Numbered from the stretch's first letter, positions 18,461 to 28,383 are shown. The stretch is DNA of 64,000 bases from Bradyrhizobium erythrophlei (GCF_900142985.1 NZ_LT670849.1:4418501-4482500); one strand, 5' to 3'. Notes: a model not told the origin generated them from the sequence alone. Numbers and translations: made by a program.

Positions 18461-19885
18461 GTGGGAACAACGATTACCAATACCCCAAAGCGCGCCGAGC
18501 CGAAGGCGGTTGCGGCGGTGGTGGAAAAGCTCGCGGCCCGGTTCGGCAACCGGCTGGTCACCTCGCAAGCGGTGCGCGAACAACACGCCCATACCACAAC
18601 CTGGTTGCAATCGCAGCCACCTGACGCGGTGGTCTTCGCGCAGGAGACGGCCGACGTTCAGGACGTGGTGCGCGTGTGCGCCGCCCACGGCGTTCCTGTG
18701 ATCGCGTTCGGCACCGGGACATCGCTCGAAGGCCAGGTCAATGCGCCGGCCGGCGGCGTCTGCGTCGATTTCCGCGACATGAACAAGGTGCTGGAGGTCC
18801 ACGCCGAAGACCTCGATTGCGTGATCCAGCCCGGCGTCACCCGCAAGGCGCTGAACGAACATCTGCGTGACCAGGGCGTCTTCTTTCCGATCGATCCCGG
18901 CGCCGACGCTTCGCTCGGCGGCATGGCCTCGACGCGCGCCTCCGGCACCAACGCGGTGCGCTACGGCACCATGCGCGAGAACGTGCTGGCGCTGAAGGTC
19001 GTGCGCGGCGACGGCGAGATCATCAACACCGGCACGCGGGCAAAGAAATCCAGCGCCGGCTATGACCTCACCCATCTCTTCATCGGCGCCGAAGGCACGC
19101 TCGGCATCATCACAGAACTCACGATTCGCCTGCGCGGGATTCCCGAAACCATCGCTGCGGCGGCCTGCTCGTTCGATAGCGTACGCGGCGCCTGCCAGGC
19201 GACGATTATGGCGATCCAGACCGGCATTCCCGTGGCGCGGATCGAGCTGTTGAACGCCGAGCAGGTCAAGGCGTGCAATTCCTACTCGAAATTGTCGTTG
19301 CCGGAGACGCCGCTGTTGCTGCTGGAGTTTCACGGCAGCGAGGCAGATGTCGCGGAGCAGTCGAAGAATTTCGCCGAGATCGCAGGCGAATGCGGTGGCG
19401 GCGGTTTCACCTGGACCACGCGCCCCGAGGACCGCACCAAATTGTGGCAGGCGCGGCACGATGCCTATTGGGCGGTCAAGGCGCTGCGTCCCGGCGCCGG
19501 CGTGGTGGCGACGGATGTCTGTGTACCGATTTCGCGGCTCGCCGATTGCGTCACCGAAACCGAGGACGACCTGAAACGGCTGCGGCTGCAATCGCCGATC
19601 GTCGGCCATGTCGGCGACGGCAATTTCCACTGTTCGCTGCTTTGCGATGTCGACGATGCCGCCGAAATGGCGCGCGGAGAGGAATTCATGCACCGCCTGG
19701 TCGAGCGGGCGCAGTCGATGCAGGGCACCTGCACCGGCGAGCATGGCATCGGCCAGGGCAAGCAGAAGTATCTCAAGGGCGAACTCGGTGCTGAGGCGAT
19801 CGATGCCATGCGCGCGATCAAGCAGGCGCTCGATCCAAAAAACATCTTTAACCCCGGAAAAATCGTTCCGGCACCGAGCGAATGA
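18461..19885 (+). CDS. FAD-binding oxidoreductase, D-lactate/glycolate dehydrogenase type
   Basis: About 474 residues. The PCMH-type FAD domain has PVIAFGTGTSLEGQVNAPAG and PGADASLGGMASTRASGTNA; the C-terminal half has VGHVGDGNFHCSLL and CTGEHGIGQGK, both conserved in the GlcD/Dld family. It probably oxidises a 2-hydroxy acid such as D-lactate or glycolate and passes electrons to the respiratory chain. GTG at 18461 is preferred because GGAG lies 8 nt upstream; an in-frame GTG at 18443 would add six residues. Confidence 0.9.
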   Translation: MGTTITNTPKRAEPKAVAAVVEKLAARFGNRLVTSQAVREQHAHTTTWLQSQPPDAVVFAQETADVQDVVRVCAAHGVPVIAFGTGTSLEGQVNAPAGGVCVDFRDMNKVLEVHAEDLDCVIQPGVTRKALNEHLRDQGVFFPIDPGADASLGGMASTRASGTNAVRYGTMRENVLALKVVRGDGEIINTGTRAKKSSAGYDLTHLFIGAEGTLGIITELTIRLRGIPETIAAAACSFDSVRGACQATIMAIQTGIPVARIELLNAEQVKACNSYSKLSLPETPLLLLEFHGSEADVAEQSKNFAEIAGECGGGGFTWTTRPEDRTKLWQARHDAYWAVKALRPGAGVVATDVCVPISRLADCVTETEDDLKRLRLQSPIVGHVGDGNFHCSLLCDVDDAAEMARGEEFMHRLVERAQSMQGTCTGEHGIGQGKQKYLKGELGAEAIDAMRAIKQALDPKNIFNPGKIVPAPSE

Positions 19886-19976
19886 CTCAATTCGTGGGTA
19901 GATTAATGTGGCCAGCGGCGTATGTGATCGACATGGATTTTGGCTTGGAAAATTCGGCTTGGGAATTTGGGACCAG

Positions 19977-20606
19977 ATGATGCGCCTTGGCCGAAAACCG
20001 TTCGCTGTCATGGTCTTGCTGCTGGCCTCAGCCATATCGGCCGGCGCCGAAGACAATGCTCCGCGCGGATCGAACACGAATTCCGCGCAGACCCAGCCGG
20101 CCGTTGCGCCGAGCGACACCGATGAACTGAAGCCGCAGACGCCGGACACCGACTTGTTCGCGCTGATGACCGGAACCTGCAGCACGCTCAAGATTGCCGG
20201 GCACGATTTTCCCTGCCGCACCGTCGCCTATTCGCACAGCGTTGGCGGCCGCGCCTATTTCACCATCGCCATTGACGACCCGTCGGACCCGAGCCATATC
20301 GTTTCGTTCTCCGGGGATGCCGGCAAGCGCAGCAACGATAATATCTACGATTTGGCGGTCGACCGGATGCTGCTCAATTCGAAGAGCCAGCCGAAGGCGG
20401 ACGGCCTGCCGGTGCCGGCGGTGGTGAAGTCGGCGGGCAGGTGCGTGCAGCTCGGCAATTTCGCCACCGGTCATGTCACGAGCGTGGTCTGCTCGGCCAC
20501 CGACAGAAGCGGCAAGCGCTACGACCTGCGCTTCGAATCCGACGGCACGCCGATCACGGTGCGCCGCGTGAATCCGTCGTCGCCGACTATCCGCGGGCAG
20601 GGCTAA
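19977..20606 (+). CDS. secreted hypothetical protein
   Basis: A 209-residue protein I do not recognise. The N-terminus MMRLGRKPFAVMVLLLASA followed by ISAGAEDN is a clear signal peptide, so it is exported. Cysteines occur at CSTLKIAGHDFPC, GRCVQL and VVCSATDRSG, which could form disulfides. There is no catalytic motif. Two adjacent ATGs (19977, 19980) are possible starts; a longer frame from 19908 hides the signal peptide and was rejected. A small cytoplasmic protein gene follows 19 bp downstream. Confidence 0.7.
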   Translation: MMRLGRKPFAVMVLLLASAISAGAEDNAPRGSNTNSAQTQPAVAPSDTDELKPQTPDTDLFALMTGTCSTLKIAGHDFPCRTVAYSHSVGGRAYFTIAIDDPSDPSHIVSFSGDAGKRSNDNIYDLAVDRMLLNSKSQPKADGLPVPAVVKSAGRCVQLGNFATGHVTSVVCSATDRSGKRYDLRFESDGTPITVRRVNPSSPTIRGQG

Positions 20607-20625
20607 GTTTCCAGGAAGACGCGCC

Positions 20626-21006
20626 ATGGCGATGCGCTGGTTCAACAAGCCCAAGCCGAAAGAGATTTGGGAAGAGCCTGTGGTCTGGCCGATCGGCGAT
20701 ATCGAGGCCGCGCACCGCATTCGCGATATTTGTCGCTCCGCCGCCGACAGCGCCGCGAGTGCAGCGGCTCCCGATGCCAAAAATCGCCAGGACGAGTTTC
20801 AGCGCTACGAGCGCGCAGCGCGCGCGGCCATGGAAACCGCGATGAAGATCGGCGACGACTTGCTGCGCGATTCAGCCGTGCGCCAGATCATCGATCTCTG
20901 CCTGACGGCCGACGATGTGAGGACCGCGCGAATTCTGTTCCGCGCGATTCAATCGCCGTCGATCCGCGACGAGGTGCTGCGCGACCATCCACAGCTGGCG
21001 TCCTAG
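20626..21006 (+). CDS. conserved hypothetical protein
   Basis: A 126-residue soluble protein, probably all-helical (IGDIEAAHRIRDICRSAADS, then ERAARAAMETAMKIGDDLL). It has no signal peptide or metal motif. The start MAMRWFNKPKPKEIWEEP follows the preceding gene by 19 bp, so the two are probably co-transcribed. The function is unknown to me. Confidence 0.65.
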   Translation: MAMRWFNKPKPKEIWEEPVVWPIGDIEAAHRIRDICRSAADSAASAAAPDAKNRQDEFQRYERAARAAMETAMKIGDDLLRDSAVRQIIDLCLTADDVRTARILFRAIQSPSIRDEVLRDHPQLAS

Positions 21007-21014
21007 GTCCTTCG

Positions 21015-21392
21015 TTATTTCTCGACCGCGCCGCCGCTCTCGGCCCAGTCCTTGAAGCCGCCGATGTTGTAGACCTCGTTATAGCCCATGTCCTTGAGCA
21101 GCTTGCCGGCGAGCGCCGCGCGTCCGCCGGAAGCGCAGTAGATCAGGACGGTCTTGTCCCTGGAAAAATTCTTGTCGTGGGTCGGCGAATCCGGGTCGGC
21201 GCGGAATTCAAGAAGTCCGCGTGACACGTGAACCGCGCCGGCGGCCTTGCCGCTCGCCTGCACTTCGGTGCCGTCGCGAATGTCCAACAGCAACGTGTTG
21301 CCCTTGGCGATCTTCTCGCGCGCCTCGGCAGGCGTGATCTTCGGCACCGCAGCGTTGGCGGCTTCCATCATCTGCTTGACACCGAGCGCCAT
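21015..21392 (-). CDS. rhodanese-like domain protein
   Basis: A 125-residue single rhodanese domain. The active-site loop is YCASGGRAAL with Cys86; LLLDIRDGTEVQASGKAAGA is the usual N-terminal element. Such proteins carry persulfide sulfur or act in sulfur relay in the cytoplasm. It is convergent with the hypothetical gene (8 bp apart). Confidence 0.9.
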   Translation of the reverse strand: MALGVKQMMEAANAAVPKITPAEAREKIAKGNTLLLDIRDGTEVQASGKAAGAVHVSRGLLEFRADPDSPTHDKNFSRDKTVLIYCASGGRAALAGKLLKDMGYNEVYNIGGFKDWAESGGAVEK

Positions 21393-21442
21393 TTTTCATC
21401 TCCCTGGTCGTTCGTCTAGTTTCGACGATAGCTGCTTATAGT

Positions 21443-21593
21443 CGTCATTGCGAGCGAAGCGAAGCAATCCAGTTGATCAAAATAGCTGGATTGCTTCCGC
21501 CTACGCGCCGAAGCGCTTCGGCGGACTCCAAGCGCGCCATAGCTCGCGTGAGCGAGCGACGGCGGGTCGCCGCTTTCGCTCCTCGCAATGACG
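21443..21593. repeat. MITE-like intergenic element with 12-bp terminal inverted repeats
   Basis: CGTCATTGCGAG (21443-21454) and CTCGCAATGACG (21582-21593) are perfect inverted repeats. Inside is a second pair around GCAATCCA / TGGATTGC and several smaller palindromes (CGCGCCGAAGCGCTTCGGCG region). It has no coding capacity of its own and lies in the 5' region of the MFS gene. I know this type of end from many alphaproteobacterial genomes, but its copy number here cannot be checked. Confidence 0.75.
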
Positions 21594-21640
21594 TCTGGCG
21601 TTTCGATCGTTATAGAATGCACCTCCAGAGGGATCATTTG

Positions 21641-22927
21641 ATGCGGCTTCCGTTCTTCTACGGCTGGATCATCATCGCGGTGACTTTCGTCACCATGGCG
21701 ATCGGCGTCAATGCACGAACCGCCTTTTCACTGCTGTTTCCGCCTGTTCTCGGTGAGTTCGGCTGGGACCGCGGCGTCACCGCCGGCGCATTCTCCTTCG
21801 GCTTTGTGATCTCGGCCATCGCCAGTCCCCTGATCGGCCGCCTGATGGATCGCCTCGGCCCGCGCAGCGTCATGGAGCTTGGTACCGTGCTGATGGCAAG
21901 CGGCCTCTTGCTCGCGCCGCTGACGCGAGAGCCCTGGCATCTTTATCTCACCATTGGCGTGCTGGTCGGCGCCGGCAGCATCTGCCTCGGCTATACCGGC
22001 CAGTCCCTCTATCTGCCGAACTGGTTTCACCGCTCGCGCGGCCTGGCGATCGGGCTCGCTTTCGCGGGCGTCGGCGTCGGTTCGGTGACGCTGCTGCCCT
22101 GGGTGCAGCTCCTGATCGACGGAAGCGGCTGGCGCGCCGCCTGTACCGCGATCGGGCTTCTGGTTCTGATCGTGCTGGTGCCGATCAATCTTCTGTTGCG
22201 CAAGCGCCCCGAGGATCTTGGCCTCTTGCCGGACGGCGACGCCGCGCCATCGGAATCGGAGGAGAAGCCGCGATCGAATGTCGTCGATCCGGTCTGGGCC
22301 GGCATCGACTGGACGTTGTCGCGCGCCATCCGCACCGCGCGTTTCTGGTGGATTGCGGTCGGCTATTTCGCCGGGCTTTACATCTGGTACGCGGTCCAGG
22401 TGCACCAGACCAAATACCTGCTCGACATCGGCTTCAGCCCGGCGGTCGCGGTGTGGTCGTTGGGTGCGGTCTCGACGCTCGGCATTCCCGGTCAGATTTT
22501 TCTAGGCCATCTGTCCGACCGGATCGGCCGCGAATGGGTCTGGGCGATCGGCTGTATCGGGTTTGCGATCTCCTTTGCAGCGTTGATCGCGCTGGCGCAG
22601 GTTCATTCGCTGGCGCTGATCTATCTCATGGTGTTCACGCAAGGTGCGCTCGGTTATGGGCTGACGTCGGTGATGGGCGCGATCGTGGTCGAAATCTTTC
22701 AGGGCAAGCACTACGGCAGCATTTTCGGGACCATCCAGGTCTCGGCGCTGGCCGGCGGCGCGGTCGGTCCGCTGGTGACCGGAGTCCTGCACGATCTCAC
22801 CGGCAGCTACAGCGAGGCATTCCTGATCGCGATCGCCATGTGCGCGTTGTCCGCGCTGGCGATCTGGCGCGCCTCGCCTCGAAAAATCCGTGCCGTGGCA
22901 GGCCGGCTGCACCGGATACCAGATTAA
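21641..22927 (+). CDS. MFS transporter (oxalate/formate or monocarboxylate type)
   Basis: A 428-residue, 12-segment major facilitator. The N-terminus MRLPFFYGWIIIAVTFVTM and the loop GRLMDRLGPRSVM (motif A) fit the OFA/monocarboxylate group; the second-half loop is GHLSDRIGREWVW. Substrate not readable. The start is the ATG after AGAGGG; an upstream open frame runs through the repeat element and was rejected. A cytochrome P450 gene follows 90 bp downstream on the same strand. Confidence 0.88.
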   Translation: MRLPFFYGWIIIAVTFVTMAIGVNARTAFSLLFPPVLGEFGWDRGVTAGAFSFGFVISAIASPLIGRLMDRLGPRSVMELGTVLMASGLLLAPLTREPWHLYLTIGVLVGAGSICLGYTGQSLYLPNWFHRSRGLAIGLAFAGVGVGSVTLLPWVQLLIDGSGWRAACTAIGLLVLIVLVPINLLLRKRPEDLGLLPDGDAAPSESEEKPRSNVVDPVWAGIDWTLSRAIRTARFWWIAVGYFAGLYIWYAVQVHQTKYLLDIGFSPAVAVWSLGAVSTLGIPGQIFLGHLSDRIGREWVWAIGCIGFAISFAALIALAQVHSLALIYLMVFTQGALGYGLTSVMGAIVVEIFQGKHYGSIFGTIQVSALAGGAVGPLVTGVLHDLTGSYSEAFLIAIAMCALSALAIWRASPRKIRAVAGRLHRIPD

Positions 22928-23017
22928 TTATCCGACAGTCCCGCGATGGGACGATCTTCGGACCTTCATCTGGCGCGATAACTCTTCTATATTCGGCGAA
23001 ACCGGAGGGAGACGCTT

Positions 23018-24247
23018 ATGAACGAGCCCGCACAGGCTGCGGCTGCGCCGTTGTTCAATCCGCTGTCGCCGGAATTCATTCGCAATCCCTATCCGCATTA
23101 CGACCACCTTCGCCAGCTCGATCCCGTGCACATCACCGCGCACGGTATGTATCTCGTCAGCCGCCATGCCGACGTCAGCAGCGTGTTGCGTGACAAGCGC
23201 TTCGGCAAGGATTTCGTCGAGCGGTCGACGCGCCGCTATGGCCCGAAGATCATGGAAGAGCCGATCTTCCGCTCGATGAGCCACTGGATGCTGCAACAGG
23301 ACCCGCCGGATCACACCCGCCTGCGCGGTCTGGTGGTGAAGGCCTTCACGGCGCGGCGGGTCGAGGACATGCGGCCGCGCATCCAGGAGGTTGTCGACCG
23401 GACGCTCGATCGCGTCATCCCGCAGGGGCAGATGGACCTGATTGAGGATTTCGCCTTCCGCCTGCCGGTCACGATCATTTGCGACATGCTCGGCATCCCG
23501 AAAGAACATCGCGAGGTGTTCTTCAGCGGCACGCGCGATAGCGGCCGCATCCTCGATCCGGTGCCGCTGACGCCGGAAGATATCGCGAAAAGCAATGCCA
23601 ACTATGTGCTGTCGCAGATGTATTTTCAGCAGCTGTTCGAGTTGCGGCGGAAACAGCCGGGCGACGACCTGACCACGCAACTGGTGCAGGCCGAGGAAGA
23701 CGGCTCCAAGCTCACCAATGAGGAGCTGACCGCCAACATCATCCTGTTGTTCGGGGCCGGTCACGAGACCACCGTCAATCTGATCGGCAACGGGCTGTTG
23801 GCGCTCTATCGCAATCCGGACCAGCTTGCGCTGTTGAAAGCGCGCCCTGAGCTGATCGCCAATGCGATCGAGGAGTTTCTGCGTTACGATTCCTCGGTGC
23901 AGATGACGGGCCGGGTGACGCTGGAGAGCATCGACGATCTCGGGGATAAGAAAATCCCCAAAGGGGAAACCGTGCTCTGTCTGCTCGGCTCGGCCAATCG
24001 TGATCCGGCGGCCTATCCCGACCAGCCCGATCGGCTGGATATCACGCGGCCGAATGTGCGCCCGCTGTCGTTCGGCGGCGGCATCCACTTCTGCCTCGGC
24101 GCGCAGCTCGCCCGCATCGAGGCCGAAATCGCGATCTCGACGCTGTTGCGGCGGTTGCCGGACCTGCGGCTCGATGATGCCCAGAATCCGGAATGGCGGC
24201 CGACCTTCGTCCTGCGCGGCCTCAAGCGGCTACCCGCGCGTTGGTGA
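23018..24247 (+). CDS. cytochrome P450
   Basis: A 409-residue soluble bacterial P450. The I-helix oxygen-binding motif is FGAGHETT, the K-helix EFLRYDSSVQ follows, and the haem loop FGGGIHFCLGAQLAR has the thiolate ligand Cys359. It would hydroxylate an organic substrate with electrons from a ferredoxin system, and no ferredoxin gene is adjacent. The start MNEPAQA has GGAGGG upstream. The first twin-hairpin element begins 8 bp after its stop. Confidence 0.94.
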   Translation: MNEPAQAAAAPLFNPLSPEFIRNPYPHYDHLRQLDPVHITAHGMYLVSRHADVSSVLRDKRFGKDFVERSTRRYGPKIMEEPIFRSMSHWMLQQDPPDHTRLRGLVVKAFTARRVEDMRPRIQEVVDRTLDRVIPQGQMDLIEDFAFRLPVTIICDMLGIPKEHREVFFSGTRDSGRILDPVPLTPEDIAKSNANYVLSQMYFQQLFELRRKQPGDDLTTQLVQAEEDGSKLTNEELTANIILLFGAGHETTVNLIGNGLLALYRNPDQLALLKARPELIANAIEEFLRYDSSVQMTGRVTLESIDDLGDKKIPKGETVLCLLGSANRDPAAYPDQPDRLDITRPNVRPLSFGGGIHFCLGAQLARIEAEIAISTLLRRLPDLRLDDAQNPEWRPTFVLRGLKRLPARW

Positions 24248-24254
24248 GCGGTAA

Positions 24255-24420
24255 CTAGTGCCCTCTTTCCGAAGTTCGCAAGATATTGCGGCGACCCCTG
24301 TTGCGAACTTCGGAAAGTCGAGGGCACTAGCAAATATGGGATGCTAGTACCGCTTTCGATCTGAAGTCCCTGAACGTGGTTGCGGCTTGGGGCGCAGGGA
24401 CTTCAGATCGGCGGTACTAG
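24255..24420 (+). repeat. twin bulged-hairpin element, copy 1
   Basis: Hairpin A 24255-24330: outer stem CTAGTGCCCT / AGGGCACTAG (10 bp), 3-nt bulge TCG on the 3' arm, inner stem from CTTTCCGAAGTTCGCAA (17 bp), 19-nt loop. Linker CAAATATGGGATG (24331-24343). Hairpin B 24344-24420: outer CTAGTACCGC / GCGGTACTAG, bulge TTT on the 5' arm, inner CGATCTGAAGTCCCTG (16 bp). It lies between the P450 and AsmA genes. Confidence 0.9.
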
Positions 24421-24527
24421 CCGCTGTGACTTCGCCACAGTTCACTTTATATATGGCCCGTAACGGCATAGCGTTTGCTTGGGCACGCGAGGCGCGTCCG
24501 CAGCCGCTCTTTTCAACAGGAGACACC

Positions 24528-27500
24528 GTGCAGACGACGCTGCTCGGATTGGCGATTGCCTTGATCATTGCGCTGGTGGCTGCGCTGGTCGGGCCGTATT
24601 TCGTCGACTGGAACCAGTTCCGTCCGCAATTCGAGGCTGAGGCCAGCCAAGTCGTCGGCGCGCCGGTGCGCGTCGCCGGTGCGCTTGAGGCCCGCCTGCT
24701 GCCGTCGCCGAGCCTGCGGCTGCGTTCGGTCGTGGTCGGCGGCGCCAACGACCTCGGCAAGGTGAGGGCCGACAAGCTCGATGTCGAGTTCAGCCTCGGC
24801 TCGCTGATGCGCGGCGAATGGCGCGCTACCCAGCTTTCCATCGACGGTATGGCGCTCGACCTTGGCCTCGACCCGAAAGGCGCGATCGACTGGCCGTCGG
24901 GCCAGGGAAAATTCAACCTCGGCTCGTTGTCGATCGACCGGCTGCATCTCACCGGCCGCGCCGCGCTGCACGACGCTTTGAGCCACCGCACGCTCGAACT
25001 GAGTAACATTGTTTTTGCCGGTGACGTCCGTTCGCTGGCTGGCGCCCTGCGCGGCGATGGCGGCGTGACGGTCTCCGGTACGCGCTATCCGTTCCGCGTC
25101 TCGTCCGGCCAGAGCGCGGACGGCAACAGCACCCGGCTGCATCTGGTTGTCGATTCCAGCGCGCGGCCGCTCTCGGTGGAGCTTGATGGCTTCCTGAGCT
25201 TCGAGGCGCGCAGCCCCCGCTTCGAGGGCACCGTCGCCTTGGTGGCCAGCGCAGGGAAGGGCGACAAGAACGCGTCATTAGCCAGTGCGCCTTTATCCAA
25301 CCTGCCTTTATCCAACGTGCCTTGGCGGATCGCCGCCAGGGTTAAGGCCGATCGTGCCTCGGCCAAGCTCGACCAGATCGAGACGAGTTATGGCGCAGAT
25401 GACGTCGCGCTCAAGCTCACCGGCACCGGTGAACTTCGTTTCGGCACCGCGCCCTTGCTGCACGCGGCGCTATCGGCGCGCCAACTGGATGCCGACCGCT
25501 TTGCGGCCAGAGAAGGGACCAAGGACGGCGGCGTCAACGCCGCCAAATCAAACAACGCCAAGCCAAATAACGCCAAGTCAAACAACGCCATCAAGCTCGG
25601 CGACGGCAATGACGCGGCCGATCCGATTCGGGTGATGCCGGTGTTGCGGGCGCTGGCGGCCGCGTTGCCGGAGACGCCGATTCCAGCCGCGCTCGAGCTC
25701 TCCGCCGAGCAGATCGTCGTTGGCGGACGTAGCGTGCAGAATTTCGCGGCCGAGCTTCGCAGCGATACCAGGACGTGGGCGCTCGATCGCCTCGATCTTC
25801 GTGCGCCGGGCACGACGCATGTGACGCTGAGCGGCAAAGCGGGCAATGCGACGCCGGGCGATGCCAAATCGGGCGACGCCAGCTCTGGCCGGTTCAAGGG
25901 CGCGCTGTCGGTCGAATCTTCCGATCCCGATGCGCTGGTGATGTGGCTCCAGGGACGCAGCGAACCCGGCTATCACAGCCAGAACGCATTTCGCCTCAAC
26001 GGCGATGTCAGCATCGACGCCAACGGCGTTGCCATCGACAACGTCAAATCCGAGATCGATGGCGGCGTTCTCGAAGGGCGTGTCGCATGGACGCACGATG
26101 CTAGGAGTGTTGCGTCATTCGAGGCGGCGCTGAAGGCCGAACGCCTCGACCTTGATGCCGCGAACGTCTTTGCGCGCGCCGTGGTCGGCCCGCAAGGCGA
26201 ATGGCCGGAACGCGCCAGGCTTTCGCTCAGCATCAATCATGCGATCTCGGCCGGCCAGGACCTGCATCCGTTCGCGGCGAAATTCGGTTATGACCCGAAG
26301 GGCTGGACGCTGGAGTCCTTGAAGATCGGCGAAGCCGGCGGCGTCATGCTCGATGGCAACGGCACCTTCGATCGCACCAACGCAACCGGCAAGTTCGCGC
26401 TCAATTCAGGCGCGGCCTCGTTGTCGCAACTCGCGGGCGCGATCGCGCCGGTGTTGCCAAAATTTGCCGTACGGCTCAACGCGATGAAGCTGGCGCCGGG
26501 CCCGGCGCATCTGAGGCTCGCGCTCGCGGTCGATAAGGAAGCAGGACGCGCCGATCGCGCCAATGCGCAAGCCACCATCGATCTCGACGCGCCGCAGTTC
26601 AAGGGTTCGGCCTCGATCTCGGCCAAGCCGGGCGCTGCAAATCTGCGCGATGCCGATCTCGACAAGCTCTTGCATGGTGACGTCACCGTCGAGACCAAAC
26701 TCGCTTCTGAGCAGGGCGCGTCGTTGCTGGCGCTGCTCGGGCTCGATGGCGTCATCGCGGCGCGCGACGGGGCCGCCCAGCTTCAGGGCTCAGTGTCGGG
26801 CGCATGGGGCACGCCGCTTCGTCTCAAGCTCGATCTCACGGGTGCGGGCTTCGAGGCCGAGGCGCAAGGCACCGCCGATCCCTTCGTGCAGGAATTCGAT
26901 CCCAGGGCCATCAAGGCCAATTTTTCCCTCAAAGCGCGTGGCCTCAATCTTTCGCCGTTGTTCGACCTCAAGCCGTCGGACAAGGCGATGCAGGATGTCG
27001 GCCTGTCGACGCGTGTGTCGTTCACGAACGGCAAGGTCACGCTCGACGACATCGACGGCACGATCGCGGGTTCGCGGCTGCGCGGCCACGTGGCGATGAC
27101 GCTCGATGGCGAGCGCAAGATCGACGGCGAGGTTGGCCTCGATGCGCTGGAACTGGCGCCGGCCTTTGCCTTGATCATCGGCGCCGGGCGCGACGCGGCG
27201 GAGCCGCTGGGTAACGGGCTCGCCAAGGGCTGGCGCGGGCAGGTCGCGTTTCAGGCGTTGCGCGGCGTGCTGCCGGGCGGCAGCGAGTTGCGCCCCTTGA
27301 GCGGTACGGTGAAAGGTGACGGACAGTCGCTTAACGTCGAGGGGATCAAGGGCGGCATCGGCGGCGGCGACGTCAGCGGCGCGATCGAAGCAAGGCAAAC
27401 CGCAGGTGGGCTGTCGCTCAACAGCCGCGTCGCTTTCGCCGGCGTCGACGGCAGCACCTTGCACTATCGTGCGCTCGCGATGCCCGCGGGGCGCACGTCC

Positions 27501-28367
27501 TTGCAGATGACGCTCACAAGCCAGGGCCGCAGTGCTTCTGCGCTGACCGGCGCGATGTCCGGCAACGGCACCGTGACGCTGGAGGCGGCGCGTATCGCCG
27601 GTCTCGATCCGCACGCCTTCGAGGTCGCGATCCGCGCCAGCGACGCCGGCCAGGCGACCGACGATGCTCGCCTGCGCAAGATCGTCGAGCCGGCGCTGTC
27701 GGGCGGCGCGCTTCTGGTTTCCTCGGCGCAGATCCCGTTCACGATCCATGACGGCCGGCTTCGCGTCAGCGCGACGACGCTGGACGGCGAGGGCGTCCGC
27801 GCCATCGTGTCCGGCGGCTACGACATTCCCGCCGACCAGGCCGATCTTCGCGCCGGGTTGACCGCGTCGGGCGTCGCTGCCGGGCAGGCGAGCCCGCCGG
27901 AAATTGCGATTTTCGCCGCCGGCACGCCCGATGCGCTCAACCGAACCGTCGATGTCGCGGCGCTGTCGTCATGGCTGGCGGTGCGGGCGATCGATCGCGA
28001 GACCAAGCGGCTGGATTCGATCGAGCGCGGCGAGGCGAGCCCGGCCTCGATCCAGCCGGCCCAGCCGATGAGCTTGCCAGAACCTGCCTCGCCGGGCCTC
28101 ACATCTCCCGGTTCGCCGTCCGCCGACGCGCCGCTACGGCCGCTGCCACCGAAGCCGCGGGTGAGCGTGCCGCGCTCGGCCGTCATTCCACCAACAGCAC
28201 CGGCGGTGAATGCGCCGCCGGCGAACAGTGCCGCGACGACCGGCGCACCCGTCGTCAGCCAGCAGGTCCCGCCGCCTTTGCCGCCCCCGATCGAGGTGCG
28301 TCCGGCTCCGCGTCCGGCGCGGCCGAAGCCGCCGCTGGTGCTGACGCCCCCGCAACCTTCCTTCTAG
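24528..28367 (+). CDS. AsmA family protein
   Basis: A 1279-residue envelope protein, much longer than E. coli AsmA. One N-terminal membrane anchor (about 1-25) is followed by PYFVDWNQFRPQFEAEASQV, the typical AsmA start, and a long beta-rich periplasmic body with repeats of the chorein-like AsmA type. The last 110 residues are Pro/Ala-rich and look unstructured. The family is linked to lipid transport between membranes and outer-membrane biogenesis. The start is GTG at 24528 with AGGAG upstream. An unusual low-complexity stretch of Asn/Ala/Lys repeats (about residues 350-362) comes from a tandem CAAACAACGCCAAG-like repeat near 25548-25590. Confidence 0.88.
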   Translation: MQTTLLGLAIALIIALVAALVGPYFVDWNQFRPQFEAEASQVVGAPVRVAGALEARLLPSPSLRLRSVVVGGANDLGKVRADKLDVEFSLGSLMRGEWRATQLSIDGMALDLGLDPKGAIDWPSGQGKFNLGSLSIDRLHLTGRAALHDALSHRTLELSNIVFAGDVRSLAGALRGDGGVTVSGTRYPFRVSSGQSADGNSTRLHLVVDSSARPLSVELDGFLSFEARSPRFEGTVALVASAGKGDKNASLASAPLSNLPLSNVPWRIAARVKADRASAKLDQIETSYGADDVALKLTGTGELRFGTAPLLHAALSARQLDADRFAAREGTKDGGVNAAKSNNAKPNNAKSNNAIKLGDGNDAADPIRVMPVLRALAAALPETPIPAALELSAEQIVVGGRSVQNFAAELRSDTRTWALDRLDLRAPGTTHVTLSGKAGNATPGDAKSGDASSGRFKGALSVESSDPDALVMWLQGRSEPGYHSQNAFRLNGDVSIDANGVAIDNVKSEIDGGVLEGRVAWTHDARSVASFEAALKAERLDLDAANVFARAVVGPQGEWPERARLSLSINHAISAGQDLHPFAAKFGYDPKGWTLESLKIGEAGGVMLDGNGTFDRTNATGKFALNSGAASLSQLAGAIAPVLPKFAVRLNAMKLAPGPAHLRLALAVDKEAGRADRANAQATIDLDAPQFKGSASISAKPGAANLRDADLDKLLHGDVTVETKLASEQGASLLALLGLDGVIAARDGAAQLQGSVSGAWGTPLRLKLDLTGAGFEAEAQGTADPFVQEFDPRAIKANFSLKARGLNLSPLFDLKPSDKAMQDVGLSTRVSFTNGKVTLDDIDGTIAGSRLRGHVAMTLDGERKIDGEVGLDALELAPAFALIIGAGRDAAEPLGNGLAKGWRGQVAFQALRGVLPGGSELRPLSGTVKGDGQSLNVEGIKGGIGGGDVSGAIEARQTAGGLSLNSRVAFAGVDGSTLHYRALAMPAGRTSLQMTLTSQGRSASALTGAMSGNGTVTLEAARIAGLDPHAFEVAIRASDAGQATDDARLRKIVEPALSGGALLVSSAQIPFTIHDGRLRVSATTLDGEGVRAIVSGGYDIPADQADLRAGLTASGVAAGQASPPEIAIFAAGTPDALNRTVDVAALSSWLAVRAIDRETKRLDSIERGEASPASIQPAQPMSLPEPASPGLTSPGSPSADAPLRPLPPKPRVSVPRSAVIPPTAPAVNAPPANSAATTGAPVVSQQVPPPLPPPIEVRPAPRPARPKPPLVLTPPQPSF
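25545..25592 (+). repeat. short tandem repeat inside the AsmA gene
   Basis: About three copies of a 12-15-bp unit (AAxTCAAACAACGCCAA-like) encode a KSNNAKPNNAKSNNA stretch. It is an in-frame low-complexity patch, so slippage would change length in steps of whole codons. Two tandem units encoding LSNLPLSNVP lie slightly upstream (about 25290-25320). Confidence 0.6.
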
Positions 28368-28383
28368 CGAAGGGCGGATCTCG

